DNA of 64,000 nucleotides from Bradyrhizobium sp. DOA9 (GTDB taxonomy: Bacteria > Pseudomonadota > Alphaproteobacteria > Rhizobiales > Xanthobacteraceae). This document shows, piece by piece, positions 16,564 through 24,573 of the stretch (within the stretch, counting starts at the first letter, position 1; every line of letters starts with the position of its first letter). The DNA is taken from NCBI RefSeq assembly GCF_000617845.2, contig NZ_DF820425.1, positions 2,097,725 through 2,161,724 on the forward strand, in the 5' to 3' direction. The notes beneath the pieces are model-generated. The model saw only the letters and a program-made list of their open reading frames with translations. It was not told where the DNA came from and did no database searches. The position numbers and the translations under genes are program-made.

Positions 16564-17550
16564 ATGGATCGTCGCGATCTCTTTCGCGCCGCTGCGGCAT
16601 TGCCGTTGCTGCGGGCTGCCCTGCCGGACAGCGCGTTCGCGCAGGCCTACCCCGCGCGCAACATCACCATGATCGTGCCGTTCCCGGCCGGCGGACAAGC
16701 CGACCTCGCGGCGCGACCGGTCGCGATGGCATTGGAGCGGATCCTCGGCAAGCCCGTGATCGTCGACAACCGGGCGGGCGGCGGCGGCGGATCGGTCGGC
16801 AATGCCGCGGCCGCGCGAGCCGAGCCCGACGGTTACACGCTGCTGATGACGCTGTCCTCGCTCGCGGTGCTGCCCGAGGCCGACCGGCTGTTCGACCGTC
16901 CCGTTGCCTACGAGATGTCGCAGTTCATGCCGATCGCGCGCGTGCTCGCCGATCCGACGTTGCTCGCGGTGCCGGCCTCGGCGCCGTGGCGAACCGCGCA
17001 GGATTTCGTCGAGGATGCCAAGAAGCGGCCCGGCCAGATCGCCTATGGCTCGTCCGGGCCCTACGGCACGCTGCATGTGGCGATGGAGATGTTCGCGGGC
17101 AGCGCCGGCATCAAGCTGCTGCACGTGCCGTTCCGCGGGGCGGGCCCCGCGCTGACCGCGATCCTCGGCGGCACCGTGCAGGCGATCGCCGCCGCACCCG
17201 GCACGCTGAAGCCGCAGGTCGACGACGGCAGGCTGCGCGTGCTCGGCAATTGCGGCGCGCAGCGCATCGCGAGCTTCCCGGACGTGCCGACCTTCCAGGA
17301 GCTCGGCTACAAGGATGTCGAGTTTTACATCTGGGCCGGGCTGTTCGCGCAAAGCGCTCTTCCTGCGCCGATTGCGACCCGCCTGCGCGAGGCGATGGCA
17401 GAGGTGATGACGAGTCCCGACATCCTCAAGACGTTCGAGACCTCGGGCAGTCTCGTCGCCTATCAGGACGCGCCGGCCTTCGCGCAGTTCGTCGCCGCCG
17501 ACAGCGCACGTTTGATCGCGGCGGTGAAGAAGATCGGCAAGGTGGAGTAG
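16564..17550 (+). CDS. Bug-family periplasmic solute-binding protein (tripartite tricarboxylate transporter receptor)
   Basis: The 328-residue protein begins MDRRDLFRAAAALPLL, a twin-arginine-like export signal cleaved near AFAQAYP. The mature part is the TctC/Bug fold: ITMIVPFPAGGQADLAAR, VIVDNRAGGGGGSVGN, PDGYTLLM, and HVPFRGAGPALTAILGG. These are the ligand loop and carboxylate-binding strands of the family, which binds citrate, other carboxylates or aromatic acids in the periplasm. No TctA/TctB membrane genes are next to it, so it is an orphan receptor, as most Bug proteins are. The ligand cannot be predicted. Confidence 0.93.
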   Translation: MDRRDLFRAAAALPLLRAALPDSAFAQAYPARNITMIVPFPAGGQADLAARPVAMALERILGKPVIVDNRAGGGGGSVGNAAAARAEPDGYTLLMTLSSLAVLPEADRLFDRPVAYEMSQFMPIARVLADPTLLAVPASAPWRTAQDFVEDAKKRPGQIAYGSSGPYGTLHVAMEMFAGSAGIKLLHVPFRGAGPALTAILGGTVQAIAAAPGTLKPQVDDGRLRVLGNCGAQRIASFPDVPTFQELGYKDVEFYIWAGLFAQSALPAPIATRLREAMAEVMTSPDILKTFETSGSLVAYQDAPAFAQFVAADSARLIAAVKKIGKVE

Positions 17551-17646
17551 GTTCCAGTTTCGGTTTTCACATTTTGTTGTTGGTCCAGAACAAGCCCGCG
17601 TCTCATTGATTGAAGACAATTCGAGAGACGTGGGAAGGATTTGGAC

Positions 17647-18003
17647 ATGCGAGCAGAGCGGATCGCGCTAGGTGTGGCGCTTGCGGTCGGCGGCATCGTG
17701 GCGCAGAGCGCTGCATCCGCGCAGGAATACCGCGGCACGATGGAACAACAGATGGCCTGCACACCCGACGTGTGGCGGTTATGCAGCGACCAGATTCCCG
17801 ACGTAAACCGTATCGTGGCCTGTCTGCAACAGAACACGCCGCAGCTCTCCAGCGGCTGCCGTGCGGTGTTCCAGTCGAACAACCAAGCTCAACCGCAGCA
17901 GCCGCTCCCGCGCAATCGCGCCGCGCCGCCGCCGCGCTATAACAATGCGCCGTCGCCACCTCCGTACGCGGGACCGCGGCCCTATGACGAATATGACGAT
18001 TAG
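17647..18003 (+). CDS. Secreted small Cys-rich-repeat protein
   Basis: The 118-residue protein has a signal peptide (about residues 1-26, ending SAASAQE). One motif, ACTPDVWRLCSDQIPD then RIVACLQQNTPQLSSGC, resembles the cysteine-rich repeat found in Golgi GLG1-like proteins and in many small rhizobial periplasmic proteins. A proline-, glutamine- and asparagine-rich tail follows. Function is unknown. ATG 17647 is preferred because AGGA lies about 7 bases upstream. It stands alone, with a convergent cyclase gene behind it. Confidence 0.75.
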   Translation: MRAERIALGVALAVGGIVAQSAASAQEYRGTMEQQMACTPDVWRLCSDQIPDVNRIVACLQQNTPQLSSGCRAVFQSNNQAQPQQPLPRNRAAPPPRYNNAPSPPPYAGPRPYDEYDD

Positions 18004-18044
18004 GCTGAGAGATGTGCGGGCGTAGGCGCGACGTGCCGCCTCGT

Positions 18045-18875
18045 TCAGCGCTCGGGCCTGCGGTCCGTTTCAGGCCGCGATCCGAGCACCATCCGCAAGA
18101 CCACACTGAACAGAATGGCTGCGACCGGCCAGTGAAACCAGATCCTGTTGCTGGTGAACAGATTGATCAGGATCAGGAACGCCGACACCGTGAGGGCCGC
18201 TGCAACCGAGCGAGGCAGTCTTGCGAGCCAATCCGAGACGAAATTCGTCGGCGCGGATGGCGCGCGCCTGTCGTCCCACCGCGGAGACCGCGCCCGCTCT
18301 GGGGGCGTTGCGTGTTCATCGACCGGGAAGCTCCCAGACCCTGCAGCTTGGCCGCCCAGGGTCAGCCTGTAACTGGTCAGGGGGGCAATGTTCTTCATCG
18401 GGCGCTGGCCGAGGCAGTCGAAGCCAACGGATAATTTGTTGTGCACCTGATCGTAGACGGAGCTCGAGATCACGACGCCGCCCGGCTCGGCGAGCTCCTG
18501 CAGGCGCGATGCGATATTGACCCCGTCGCCATAGATGTCGGTGCCGTCCACCATCACGTCGCCGAGGTTGATGCCGATGCGGAACTGCATCGGGCTCGCC
18601 TGGGACGCGTCCGAAGCCTGGCTGGAGATCTCCTGCTGAATCTCGATCGCGCATTGCACGGCCTCGACGACGCTGGCGAACTCGGCGATCACGGCATCGC
18701 CCCAGGTGTTCACGATCCGGCCGTCATGGCGCTCGACCAGGCGCGCGATGGCCGCGCGGTAGCGGCGGAGCGTCTCCAGCGTTCCGGTCTCGTCCGCTTC
18801 CATGAGACGAGAATAGCCGTACACGTCAGCGCACAGCACGGTGGTCAGTCGTCGTTTCACCTTGTCGTCGGTCAT
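18045..18875 (-). CDS. Class III adenylate/guanylate cyclase with C-terminal membrane segments
   Basis: The 276-residue protein starts with a class III nucleotidyl cyclase catalytic domain: RRLTTVLCADVYGYSRLM gives the first metal aspartate, IVNTWGDAVIAEF the second, and INLGDVMVDGTDIYGDG then NIASRLQELAEPGG the transition-state Asn-Arg pair. It makes cAMP from ATP (cGMP cannot be excluded). The last 70 residues hold two hydrophobic segments (AAALTVSAFLILINLF and HWPVAAILFSVVLRMVLG), a 2TM-like tail that would anchor it to the inner membrane. No sensor domain is visible. ATG 18875 precedes TDDKVKRRL, the usual start of this group. Confidence 0.9.
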   Translation of the reverse strand: MTDDKVKRRLTTVLCADVYGYSRLMEADETGTLETLRRYRAAIARLVERHDGRIVNTWGDAVIAEFASVVEAVQCAIEIQQEISSQASDASQASPMQFRIGINLGDVMVDGTDIYGDGVNIASRLQELAEPGGVVISSSVYDQVHNKLSVGFDCLGQRPMKNIAPLTSYRLTLGGQAAGSGSFPVDEHATPPERARSPRWDDRRAPSAPTNFVSDWLARLPRSVAAALTVSAFLILINLFTSNRIWFHWPVAAILFSVVLRMVLGSRPETDRRPER

Positions 18876-18935
18876 CGCCGCTATGCTAGCCCGCCTGACC
18901 GGCAATGCAACCAGGCATCGTATCCGGCGCCGTCC

Positions 18936-19403
18936 CTACGGCCTGTGCTCGCAGACGTCGACCCATTCGGCCGCGGTGAGCTCGGCCATCCGCTCCGGCG
19001 TGATGCGCACCGCGCTGTGGGTCGAGCCGGCGGCGGGCACCACGACGTCGAATGCCTTCAGCGAGACGTCGCAATAGACCGGCAGCGGCGATTTGAGCCC
19101 GAACGGGCAGACGCCGCCGACCTCGTGCCCGGTGATCCCGGCGACTTCCTCCAGGCCCAGCATCTTCGGCTTGCCGCCGAACTGCGCCTTGACCTTCTTG
19201 TTGTCCATGCGCGAGGTGCCGCTCGCGACGATCAGGATCACTCGCTCGCCGACGCGCAAGCTCAGCGTCTTGGCGATCATTCCCGGCTCGACCCCATAGG
19301 CTTCTGCCGCCAGCGCCACGGTCGCGGAGCTGATCGGGGATTCGATGACGGAGATGTCGGGGGCTTTCTCGGCGAAGAAGGCGCGAACGGATTCCAGGCT
19401 CAT
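18936..19403 (-). CDS. YbaK/EbsC-family aminoacyl-tRNA deacylase
   Basis: The 155-residue single-domain protein is of the YbaK/ProX type, which hydrolyses mischarged tRNAs in trans or binds related substrates. It has AKTLSLRVGERVILIVASG, the lysine-containing KVKAQFGGKPKML and the GHEVGGVCPFGLKSPLPVY loop, as in family members of similar size. The specificity, for Cys-tRNAPro or Ala-tRNAPro, cannot be told from sequence. It lies 39 bases downstream of the haloacid-dehalogenase gene on the same strand. Confidence 0.88.
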   Translation of the reverse strand: MSLESVRAFFAEKAPDISVIESPISSATVALAAEAYGVEPGMIAKTLSLRVGERVILIVASGTSRMDNKKVKAQFGGKPKMLGLEEVAGITGHEVGGVCPFGLKSPLPVYCDVSLKAFDVVVPAAGSTHSAVRITPERMAELTAAEWVDVCEHRP

Positions 19404-19442
19404 TCCAGGCAGCTCATTCCAATCTCACAGGCGGACAACCTC

Positions 19443-20174
19443 TCAAGCGATTCTCGGCAGCTCGGAGAGCGCGCGGACACGATGATCCGGCGCGAAGCCG
19501 AGCTCGTCCATCTGGGTGCGGATCGCCTTGAACATGGTGATCGGTGCCACGAGTTCGGTCTCGACGCAAGCCAGCGCCATCGCTTCCGGCGTCACCCGCT
19601 CGATCCAGGCGACCTTCAATCCGAACGATTTCGCCCCGACGGCGTCCCAGGGATTGGAGGAGACGAACAGAACCTCATCGGGCGCGGTGCCGAGCACCTC
19701 GCCGATCAGCTCATAGGCCTGCGGCCTCGGCTTGAAGATCTTCTTCGCGTCGACGCTGATGGTGGCATCGAGCAGGGCATCGAGGCCGGAATTGCGCACC
19801 AGCGCGTTGAGCATGTCCGGGCTGCCGTTGGAGAGGATGGCGAGCTTGCGGGGTTTCAGCTCCGCCAGTGTTTCGGCTGCATCCGGATAGAGATCGAGAT
19901 GCAGATACTTCTCGATCACGCGCTCGAACGCCTCGTTCTCGTAGGCCAGCCCGAGCACGCGCAGCGTATAGGCGAGCGAATCGCGGGTGACCGCGTCAAA
20001 GTCTCGGTAGCGTCCCATCAGCGAGCGCAGCCAGGTGTATTCGAGCTGCTTGATGCGCCAGACCTGCGTGATGATCTCGCCATAGCCGGGAAACGCATCC
20101 TCGGTGACCTCAGCGACCGACTGGATGTCGTAGAGCGTTCCGTAGGCGTCGAAGACGACGGCTTTGCTGCTCAT
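19443..20174 (-). CDS. Haloacid dehalogenase, type II
   Basis: The 243-residue HAD enzyme has motif I VFDAYGTLYD (nucleophile Asp near residue 8), motif II LSNGSPDML, motif III lysine in KIFKPRPQAYEL and motif IV VSSNPWDAVGAKSFG. The S-S-N-P-W-D sequence in motif IV is typical of L-2-haloacid dehalogenases, which replace the halogen of 2-haloalkanoic acids with hydroxyl. ATG 20174 starts just before the nucleophile; the frame upstream of it is not family-like. Neighbours give no pathway. Confidence 0.92.
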   Translation of the reverse strand: MSSKAVVFDAYGTLYDIQSVAEVTEDAFPGYGEIITQVWRIKQLEYTWLRSLMGRYRDFDAVTRDSLAYTLRVLGLAYENEAFERVIEKYLHLDLYPDAAETLAELKPRKLAILSNGSPDMLNALVRNSGLDALLDATISVDAKKIFKPRPQAYELIGEVLGTAPDEVLFVSSNPWDAVGAKSFGLKVAWIERVTPEAMALACVETELVAPITMFKAIRTQMDELGFAPDHRVRALSELPRIA

Positions 20175-20328
20175 TGGCTGTCCTTCCGGGGCGCTGTGGT
20201 TCGCGAGAAGCTCCGATCGGGGAGTGCTCATCATCGTCAGCTTACCAGAGCACGGCGGACGTCTGCCACTGCAAGCGTGGCCGGCGGCTTGCCACCCCAA
20301 GCTGACTCTTTCTCCCTTGTATTACGTA

Positions 20329-20919
20329 TTACCGAGCCAAGCTTGTCACCGCTGCCCCGTTCACCGCTCCGACCATCGCGTCGACAGCGGCGGCAGGCTT
20401 GAGGCCGGCTTCGCGTGCAAGACTTCGCCACGTGTAAAAGCTCAGGGCCAGATGCAGCATGGCGCGCTGGTTCGCATTCAGCTTGGCCCCGAGCACGTCG
20501 TGCCAAGCGTCAATTGCCGGGCCGTAGCGCAAGCGGCCGATCTCCTGCACGAGCTTGTCCTGCTCGGCATCGCGCAGCACGTTGCCCAGTAGAACCTCAT
20601 TGCGTTCGAACCAGGCGTAGATCGCGCGCAAGCCGGTGGTGAGGCGCAGCGTCCGATCGACAATGTCACGCCAAGCGGTGGCGTCGGGGACGGGATCGCG
20701 CTCCTCAACATGACCCGAACAAGCCATGAGCAAACTCCGCTCGTCGGGAAAATAGGCGTAGAGCGTGTGCCGCTGCACACCGGCCTTTTCAGCCACCATG
20801 CTGAACGTCGTCGCTGCCGGGCCGAGTTTCGTATGCAGTTCGACCGCGGCCTCTACGATGCGCAGGCGCGTTTCAACCTGCTGTTGGGCACGCTTTTTGA
20901 GGATGTAGCTCCGAGCCAT
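20329..20919 (-). CDS. TetR family transcriptional regulator
   Basis: The 196-residue protein has a TetR helix-turn-helix at the N-terminus (RLRIVEAAVELHTKLGPAA, then MVAEKAGVQRHTLYAYFPDE, about residues 18-60) and an all-helical ligand domain with no recognised subfamily. It is divergent from the MBL-fold gene at 21036, with a 116-base gap that contains operator-like dyads. It most likely represses that gene and itself. The start ATG leads straight to the basic N-terminal arm ARSYILKKRAQQQVETR. Confidence 0.92.
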   Translation of the reverse strand: MARSYILKKRAQQQVETRLRIVEAAVELHTKLGPAATTFSMVAEKAGVQRHTLYAYFPDERSLLMACSGHVEERDPVPDATAWRDIVDRTLRLTTGLRAIYAWFERNEVLLGNVLRDAEQDKLVQEIGRLRYGPAIDAWHDVLGAKLNANQRAMLHLALSFYTWRSLAREAGLKPAAAVDAMVGAVNGAAVTSLAR

Positions 20920-20930
20920 TTATTTCGCTA

Positions 20931-20988
20931 CACAATCTTGTGCATTCATATTGACAGGACCGCTTCATTTCGATACACATATATGTAT
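20931..20988. promoter_or_regulatory. Divergent promoter region with two operator-like dyads
   Basis: A perfect CACAA-TC-TTGTG dyad lies at 20931-20942. A consensus -35 box TTGACA (20951-20956) on the plus strand is followed after 17 bases by TACACA (20974-20979). Overlapping that weak -10 is ATACACATATATGTAT (20973-20988), a 16-bp dyad with one mismatched pair. A repressor bound there would block the MBL gene promoter. The TetR protein encoded next door is the natural candidate. Confidence 0.6.
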
Positions 20989-21035
20989 TATGAAATCGGA
21001 TCGAGGTCCAGTCCAGTCAACCATTGGAGAGGCCT

Positions 21036-21791
21036 ATGGAAACGAAGATCGCCGAAATCGCCGAAGGCATTTATCGCCTGTCGACCTACGTGCCGCAGAT
21101 CGCGGAGCCCGCCGGCTTTGCCTGTAATTCGTTCCTCATCCGTGCCGAGCAGCCGCTGCTCTTCCACACCGGCCTGCACAAGATGTTTGCGCTGAACCGG
21201 GAGGCGGCCGCCAAGCTGATCCCGGTTGAGAGCCTGCGTTGGATTGCGTTCGGGCACTACGAAGCCGACGAATGCGGCGCGATGAACGAATGGCTCGCGT
21301 CCGCGCCCAACGCACAAATCGCCCACGGCACGACGGGGTGCTTGGTGTCGCTCAATGATATGGCGGATCGCGCGCCGCGCGTGCTGGCTGACAGCGAGGT
21401 CATCGATCTCGGCGGCGGCAAGCGCGTGCGCTACATCGACACGCCGCATACGCCCCACGGGTGGGACGCGGGCGTGATGTTCGAGGAGTCGACCGGGACG
21501 CTGCTGTGCGGCGACCTGTTTACGCAACTTGGCGATAACCCTGCACTGACGACGGGCGACATTGTCGGCCCGGCTATCCAGGGCGAGAACCTGTTCCAAT
21601 ATTCAGCACTCTCGCCCGGCATGGGCGCGGCTATACGCCGGCTCGCGCCGCTCAAGCCGAAGACGCTGGCGCTGATGCACGGGCCATCCTACCAGGGCGA
21701 CGGCGCGATCGCTCTCAACGCGCTGGCCGATTATTACGAGAAACGCACTGGCGAGCGATGGGCCGATCTGATGCAAGGCAAGGCCGCCTAA
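21036..21791 (+). CDS. MBL-fold metallo-hydrolase, flavodiiron-domain-like
   Basis: The 251-residue protein has the metallo-beta-lactamase fold but with FGHYEADECGAMNEWL (His-x-Glu-x-Asp) in place of the usual HxHxDH, followed by TPHTPHGWDAGVMFEE, LLCGDLFTQLG and LALMHGPSYQGDG. The H-x-E-x-D pattern is that of the ODP/flavodiiron branch. No flavodoxin domain is attached. GGAGAGG at 21026-21032 precedes ATG 21036. It is divergent from and probably controlled by the TetR gene. The substrate is unknown, with detoxification or oxygen/nitric oxide chemistry both open. Confidence 0.85.
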   Translation: METKIAEIAEGIYRLSTYVPQIAEPAGFACNSFLIRAEQPLLFHTGLHKMFALNREAAAKLIPVESLRWIAFGHYEADECGAMNEWLASAPNAQIAHGTTGCLVSLNDMADRAPRVLADSEVIDLGGGKRVRYIDTPHTPHGWDAGVMFEESTGTLLCGDLFTQLGDNPALTTGDIVGPAIQGENLFQYSALSPGMGAAIRRLAPLKPKTLALMHGPSYQGDGAIALNALADYYEKRTGERWADLMQGKAA

Positions 21792-21891
21792 GCCAACTTC
21801 TGCGTGCCGGAGACAAGGAGAGCCGCGCTTCTCGTGTTCGAGAAGCAGCTTTTGACCCCAAACGGACCTGCGCTGATCACATTCAAACAAG

Positions 21892-22344
21892 TCAGGAATT
21901 GAGTGCGCCGTAAACCATGCCCAGTGTTACGCTGTAGGTTAGGAGCATTGCCAGCGAGAACAGTGCGGGTGAAATGCCAAGTCCAACCTGGAGTGCGAAT
22001 AACCCAAGGCCGATCATAGGAAAGAACACCAGTCCCATAATCGCCCATCCGAGCACACCGTATATCATTCCTTTGACCGCACCGACGTTGCCTGGCAGCC
22101 ACCGATAAAGATGTCCAAAGATGAAACTGACGAAGGTTGAGCCATTCAGGAATGAAACTAACCAAGGCACCATCGGATGGATTGCAGTGCCGGTTACATG
22201 GCTCAGTGTCGTCTGGAGACTTTCATAGGGCTGGAATGCCGGAAGCAGTCCAGCCCAGGATTTGAAATACATCAGCATCGAATGCGTGATACTTCCGCAC
22301 AACCCTGCAACAACTGCCTTCCACATCCTATCGCCTGAAGGCAT
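21892..22344 (-). CDS. Small membrane protein, DUF6789-like
   Basis: The 150-residue protein has four predicted membrane helices: near residues 8-26, 60-78, 92-112 and 122-144. The features TTLSHVTGTAIHPMVPWLV and GHLYRWLPGNVGAVKG, together with GMIYGVLGWAIMGLVFFPM, look like DUF6789 proteins, but I am not sure of the family. G+C is visibly lower than in neighbours. It is on the same strand as the DUF6064 gene, 65 bases downstream of its stop, so the two may be one unit. Confidence 0.65.
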   Translation of the reverse strand: MPSGDRMWKAVVAGLCGSITHSMLMYFKSWAGLLPAFQPYESLQTTLSHVTGTAIHPMVPWLVSFLNGSTFVSFIFGHLYRWLPGNVGAVKGMIYGVLGWAIMGLVFFPMIGLGLFALQVGLGISPALFSLAMLLTYSVTLGMVYGALNS

Positions 22345-22409
22345 GATGTCGGTCGCTCATTCTCAGGAGTGGCTTTCCAAATAATCGCGCGGTCGCTGCT
22401 ACTCGTCGA

Positions 22410-23096
22410 TCATGGACGCAATTCGACTGAGGGTGTCAGGCTGGCCTCCTCGGCTACCGCACCTGCATGCCGGTCCCTGATGACGATGATCGGAACGGCA
22501 ATGAGACCACTAACTAAGAGCACCCAATCCTGTCGAACGTCGAGGAGGATAGCAGCGCTACCGCCGATGAGTGACCAGATGAAGGGGATCACTAGAAGCC
22601 AGTAAGAGAAGCGGCGGGTCGTCGTGAGTAACAGGCCGAAGGTGAAAATCGTGACGGGGCACGGCGCTACGCCGAACATCGGTAAGGCCGGCCAAGAATG
22701 CCCCGTCGCGATTCCGATCAGCGGATAGACGAGAGACGCATAGAGAATAAACCCCGCGCCGATTGCCGCTCGAAAGCGGTAATTGATCGCGAAGCGAAGA
22801 CCGTCGCGGAGGACGCCGGTGTAGAGTAGTGCCACGCCCTCTACCACGAACAAGGCGCCAAAGGCGAAGGCGGCCTTATTTACCGACGAGAAGAAGACGC
22901 TGTGATAGAGAAGGCCGGTGCATAGCCACATCAATCCTAGGACGGCTGAGATTGCGCGATCAGAGACACGGCCCGGCCGAAGAAGGGCGGCCACGGCTAT
23001 GGCTCCAAGCACGTAAGCCACAATCTGCGCGGGCCAGATCGCCTTATTGTAGATCGCGAAGACGTTGAGGAACTGCTCAGGCGTGAAGGGAAGCAT
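22410..23096 (-). CDS. DUF6064-family membrane protein
   Basis: The 228-residue protein starts MLPFTPEQFLNVFAIYNKAI, a DUF6064 hallmark, and carries about seven hydrophobic segments including GLMWLCTGLLYHSVFFSSVN and GVAPCPVTIFTFGLLL. The function is unknown for the family. ATG 23096 is chosen because the sequence before it (open to 23249) is not family-like. Lower G+C than surrounding genes suggests acquisition, together with the downstream small membrane gene. The 176-base region upstream (23097-23272) holds no gene that I see. Confidence 0.8.
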   Translation of the reverse strand: MLPFTPEQFLNVFAIYNKAIWPAQIVAYVLGAIAVAALLRPGRVSDRAISAVLGLMWLCTGLLYHSVFFSSVNKAAFAFGALFVVEGVALLYTGVLRDGLRFAINYRFRAAIGAGFILYASLVYPLIGIATGHSWPALPMFGVAPCPVTIFTFGLLLTTTRRFSYWLLVIPFIWSLIGGSAAILLDVRQDWVLLVSGLIAVPIIVIRDRHAGAVAEEASLTPSVELRP

Positions 23097-23272
23097 GGTG
23101 CGATCCTCGCCGATAGCTTTGATAAAGCGTAGAGAACCGCGATGCGGCGGTGCTTGATGGGGATCAACGCCGCCCCTCAAAGTCCGCTCCTGGGCCCAAG
23201 CCGGACTCAAGGCGAGCTGCGCGAACGCGCAGCAATCCTGGCGGAGCAAACCTCACACGAGTGCAGCGCAAG

Positions 23273-23707
23273 CTAGCCGGTCGGCTGACGTCCTCGCCGC
23301 GGCCAGGTCGCGCGCTCGGCAAACACCTGGCTGACTTCCGCCATGTGCTCGGTGCCCCACGTGCAGAGCGGCACCAGCGCCTGGGCGAGGCTGTGACCCA
23401 GCGGGGTGAGGCTGTAGTCCACCCGCGGAGGCACTTCCTTGTAGTCGGTCCGCTTCACGAGGCCATCGGCCTCCAGCTCCTTCAGCTGCTGGATCAGCAC
23501 CTTGTCGCTGACGTCGCGTATGGCGCGCCGGAGCTCGCCGTAACGGGTCGGTCCGTCCTGGGCGACGAAGTACAGGATCAGCGGCTTCCACTTGCCGGCG
23601 ACGACCCGCAAGGTCGCGTCGAGACCGCAGGTGAAGCCGGGCAAAGTCGGCGTGCAAGTCTGGCCAGGTGTTGGCGCCTGTGCAGGCGGGAGAGTCGTGT
23701 CTGACAT
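23273..23707 (-). CDS. HxlR family transcriptional regulator
   Basis: The 144-residue winged-helix protein has the HxlR core: CGLDATLRVVAGKWKPLILY, GPTRYGELRRAIRDVSDKVL and LKELEADGLVKRTDYKEVPP, then VDYSLTPLGHSL. Two cysteines precede or start the domain (QTCTP and TCGL), and HxlR members such as YodB and HypR sense electrophiles through a cysteine. It is divergent from the SDR gene at 23793, with 85 bases between them, and probably regulates it. ATG 23707 is chosen; upstream sequence is not conserved. Confidence 0.92.
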   Translation of the reverse strand: MSDTTLPPAQAPTPGQTCTPTLPGFTCGLDATLRVVAGKWKPLILYFVAQDGPTRYGELRRAIRDVSDKVLIQQLKELEADGLVKRTDYKEVPPRVDYSLTPLGHSLAQALVPLCTWGTEHMAEVSQVFAERATWPRRGRQPTG

Positions 23708-23712
23708 TTTTT

Positions 23713-23754
23713 GGGTACTTACCAAAAGGTGCATACTTGTCGATAGGTGGGTAC
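23713..23754. promoter_or_regulatory. Inverted repeat in the HxlR-SDR control region
   Basis: GTACTTACC (23715-23723) and GGTGGGTAC (23746-23754) form an inverted pair matching at seven of nine positions, around an AAAAGGTGCATACTT centre. It lies in the 85-base divergent region, as expected for an HxlR operator. The match is by eye only. Confidence 0.45.
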
Positions 23755-23792
23755 GCCGCCAGCTCAGTGCAACCTCAATGAAGGAGCACATC

Positions 23793-24527
23793 ATGAGCAG
23801 ACTAAAAGGCAAGACGGCAGTGGTGACCGGCGGCGGCACCGGCATCGGGTTTGGCGCGGCGAAACGGTTCGTCGAGGAAGGCGCGTTCGTCTACATTTTC
23901 GGGCGCCGGCAGGAGCAGCTCGATGCCGCCGTGGCGAAGCTGGGGTCCTCGGCGCGCGCCGTCAGGGGATCGGTGACGGACCTTGCCGATCTCGATCGGC
24001 TCTATGAGACGGTCAGGAAAGAACGCGGCGGGCTCGACATTCTGTTCGCCAACGCCGGCACCGGGCTGTTTGCCCCGCTCGGCGAGATCACCGTCGAGCA
24101 TTACGATCATATCTTCGACGTCAATGTGAAAGGGCTGGTATTCACCGTGCAGAAAGCCCTTCCGCTGATGAGCAAGGGATCGTCGATCATCCTGACCGGG
24201 TCGAGCACGGGGGTGATGGGGACGCCGCAATTCAGCATCTACAGCGCGACCAAGGCCGCGATCCGCAATCTGGCGCGCAGCTGGGCGCTGGACCTGCGCG
24301 GCACGGGCATCCGCGTCAACGTGCTGTCGCCGGGGCCGACCAAGACGGAGCTGGCGCTGGAGATCGTCGGCGAGGAAGCCTTCGATGCACTCGGCAGCGC
24401 GACGCCGATCGGGCGCGTCGGTGACCCCAGCGAGACCGGGGCAGTGGCCGCGTTCCTGGCGTCCTCGGACAGCAGCTACATGACCGGCGGCGAGGTTTTC
24501 GTCGACGGCGGCTTGGCGCAGGTCTGA
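23793..24527 (+). CDS. SDR family oxidoreductase
   Basis: The 244-residue classical short-chain dehydrogenase has TGGGTGIGFGAAKRF (cofactor loop, residues 12-26), FANAGTGLFAPL, the catalytic TGSSTGVMGTPQFSIYSATKAA (Ser, Tyr, Lys) and SPGPTKTEL. FGRRQEQLD after strand 2 suggests NADPH. AAGGAG at 23781-23786 supports ATG 23793. Genes of this kind next to HxlR regulators are often induced by quinones or aldehydes, but the substrate here is unknown. The upstream frame is antisense to the regulator and is not used. Confidence 0.93.
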   Translation: MSRLKGKTAVVTGGGTGIGFGAAKRFVEEGAFVYIFGRRQEQLDAAVAKLGSSARAVRGSVTDLADLDRLYETVRKERGGLDILFANAGTGLFAPLGEITVEHYDHIFDVNVKGLVFTVQKALPLMSKGSSIILTGSSTGVMGTPQFSIYSATKAAIRNLARSWALDLRGTGIRVNVLSPGPTKTELALEIVGEEAFDALGSATPIGRVGDPSETGAVAAFLASSDSSYMTGGEVFVDGGLAQV

Positions 24528-24539
24528 GACTTTGAGCAT

Positions 24540-24565
24540 GAGGGCTTCGGTTGCCCGAAGCCCTC
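24540..24565. terminator. Bidirectional hairpin between convergent genes
   Basis: GAGGGCTTCGG pairs perfectly with CCGAAGCCCTC across a TTGC loop. It starts 13 bases after the SDR stop and 9 bases before the amidohydrolase stop, so it can serve both. A long T-run is lacking. Confidence 0.75.
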
Positions 24566-24573
24566 GATGCGTG

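Noticed and set aside
18441..20402. A 653-residue open frame on the plus strand
   Set aside because: It crosses three well-supported minus-strand genes (cyclase, YbaK and dehalogenase) and has no recognisable domain.
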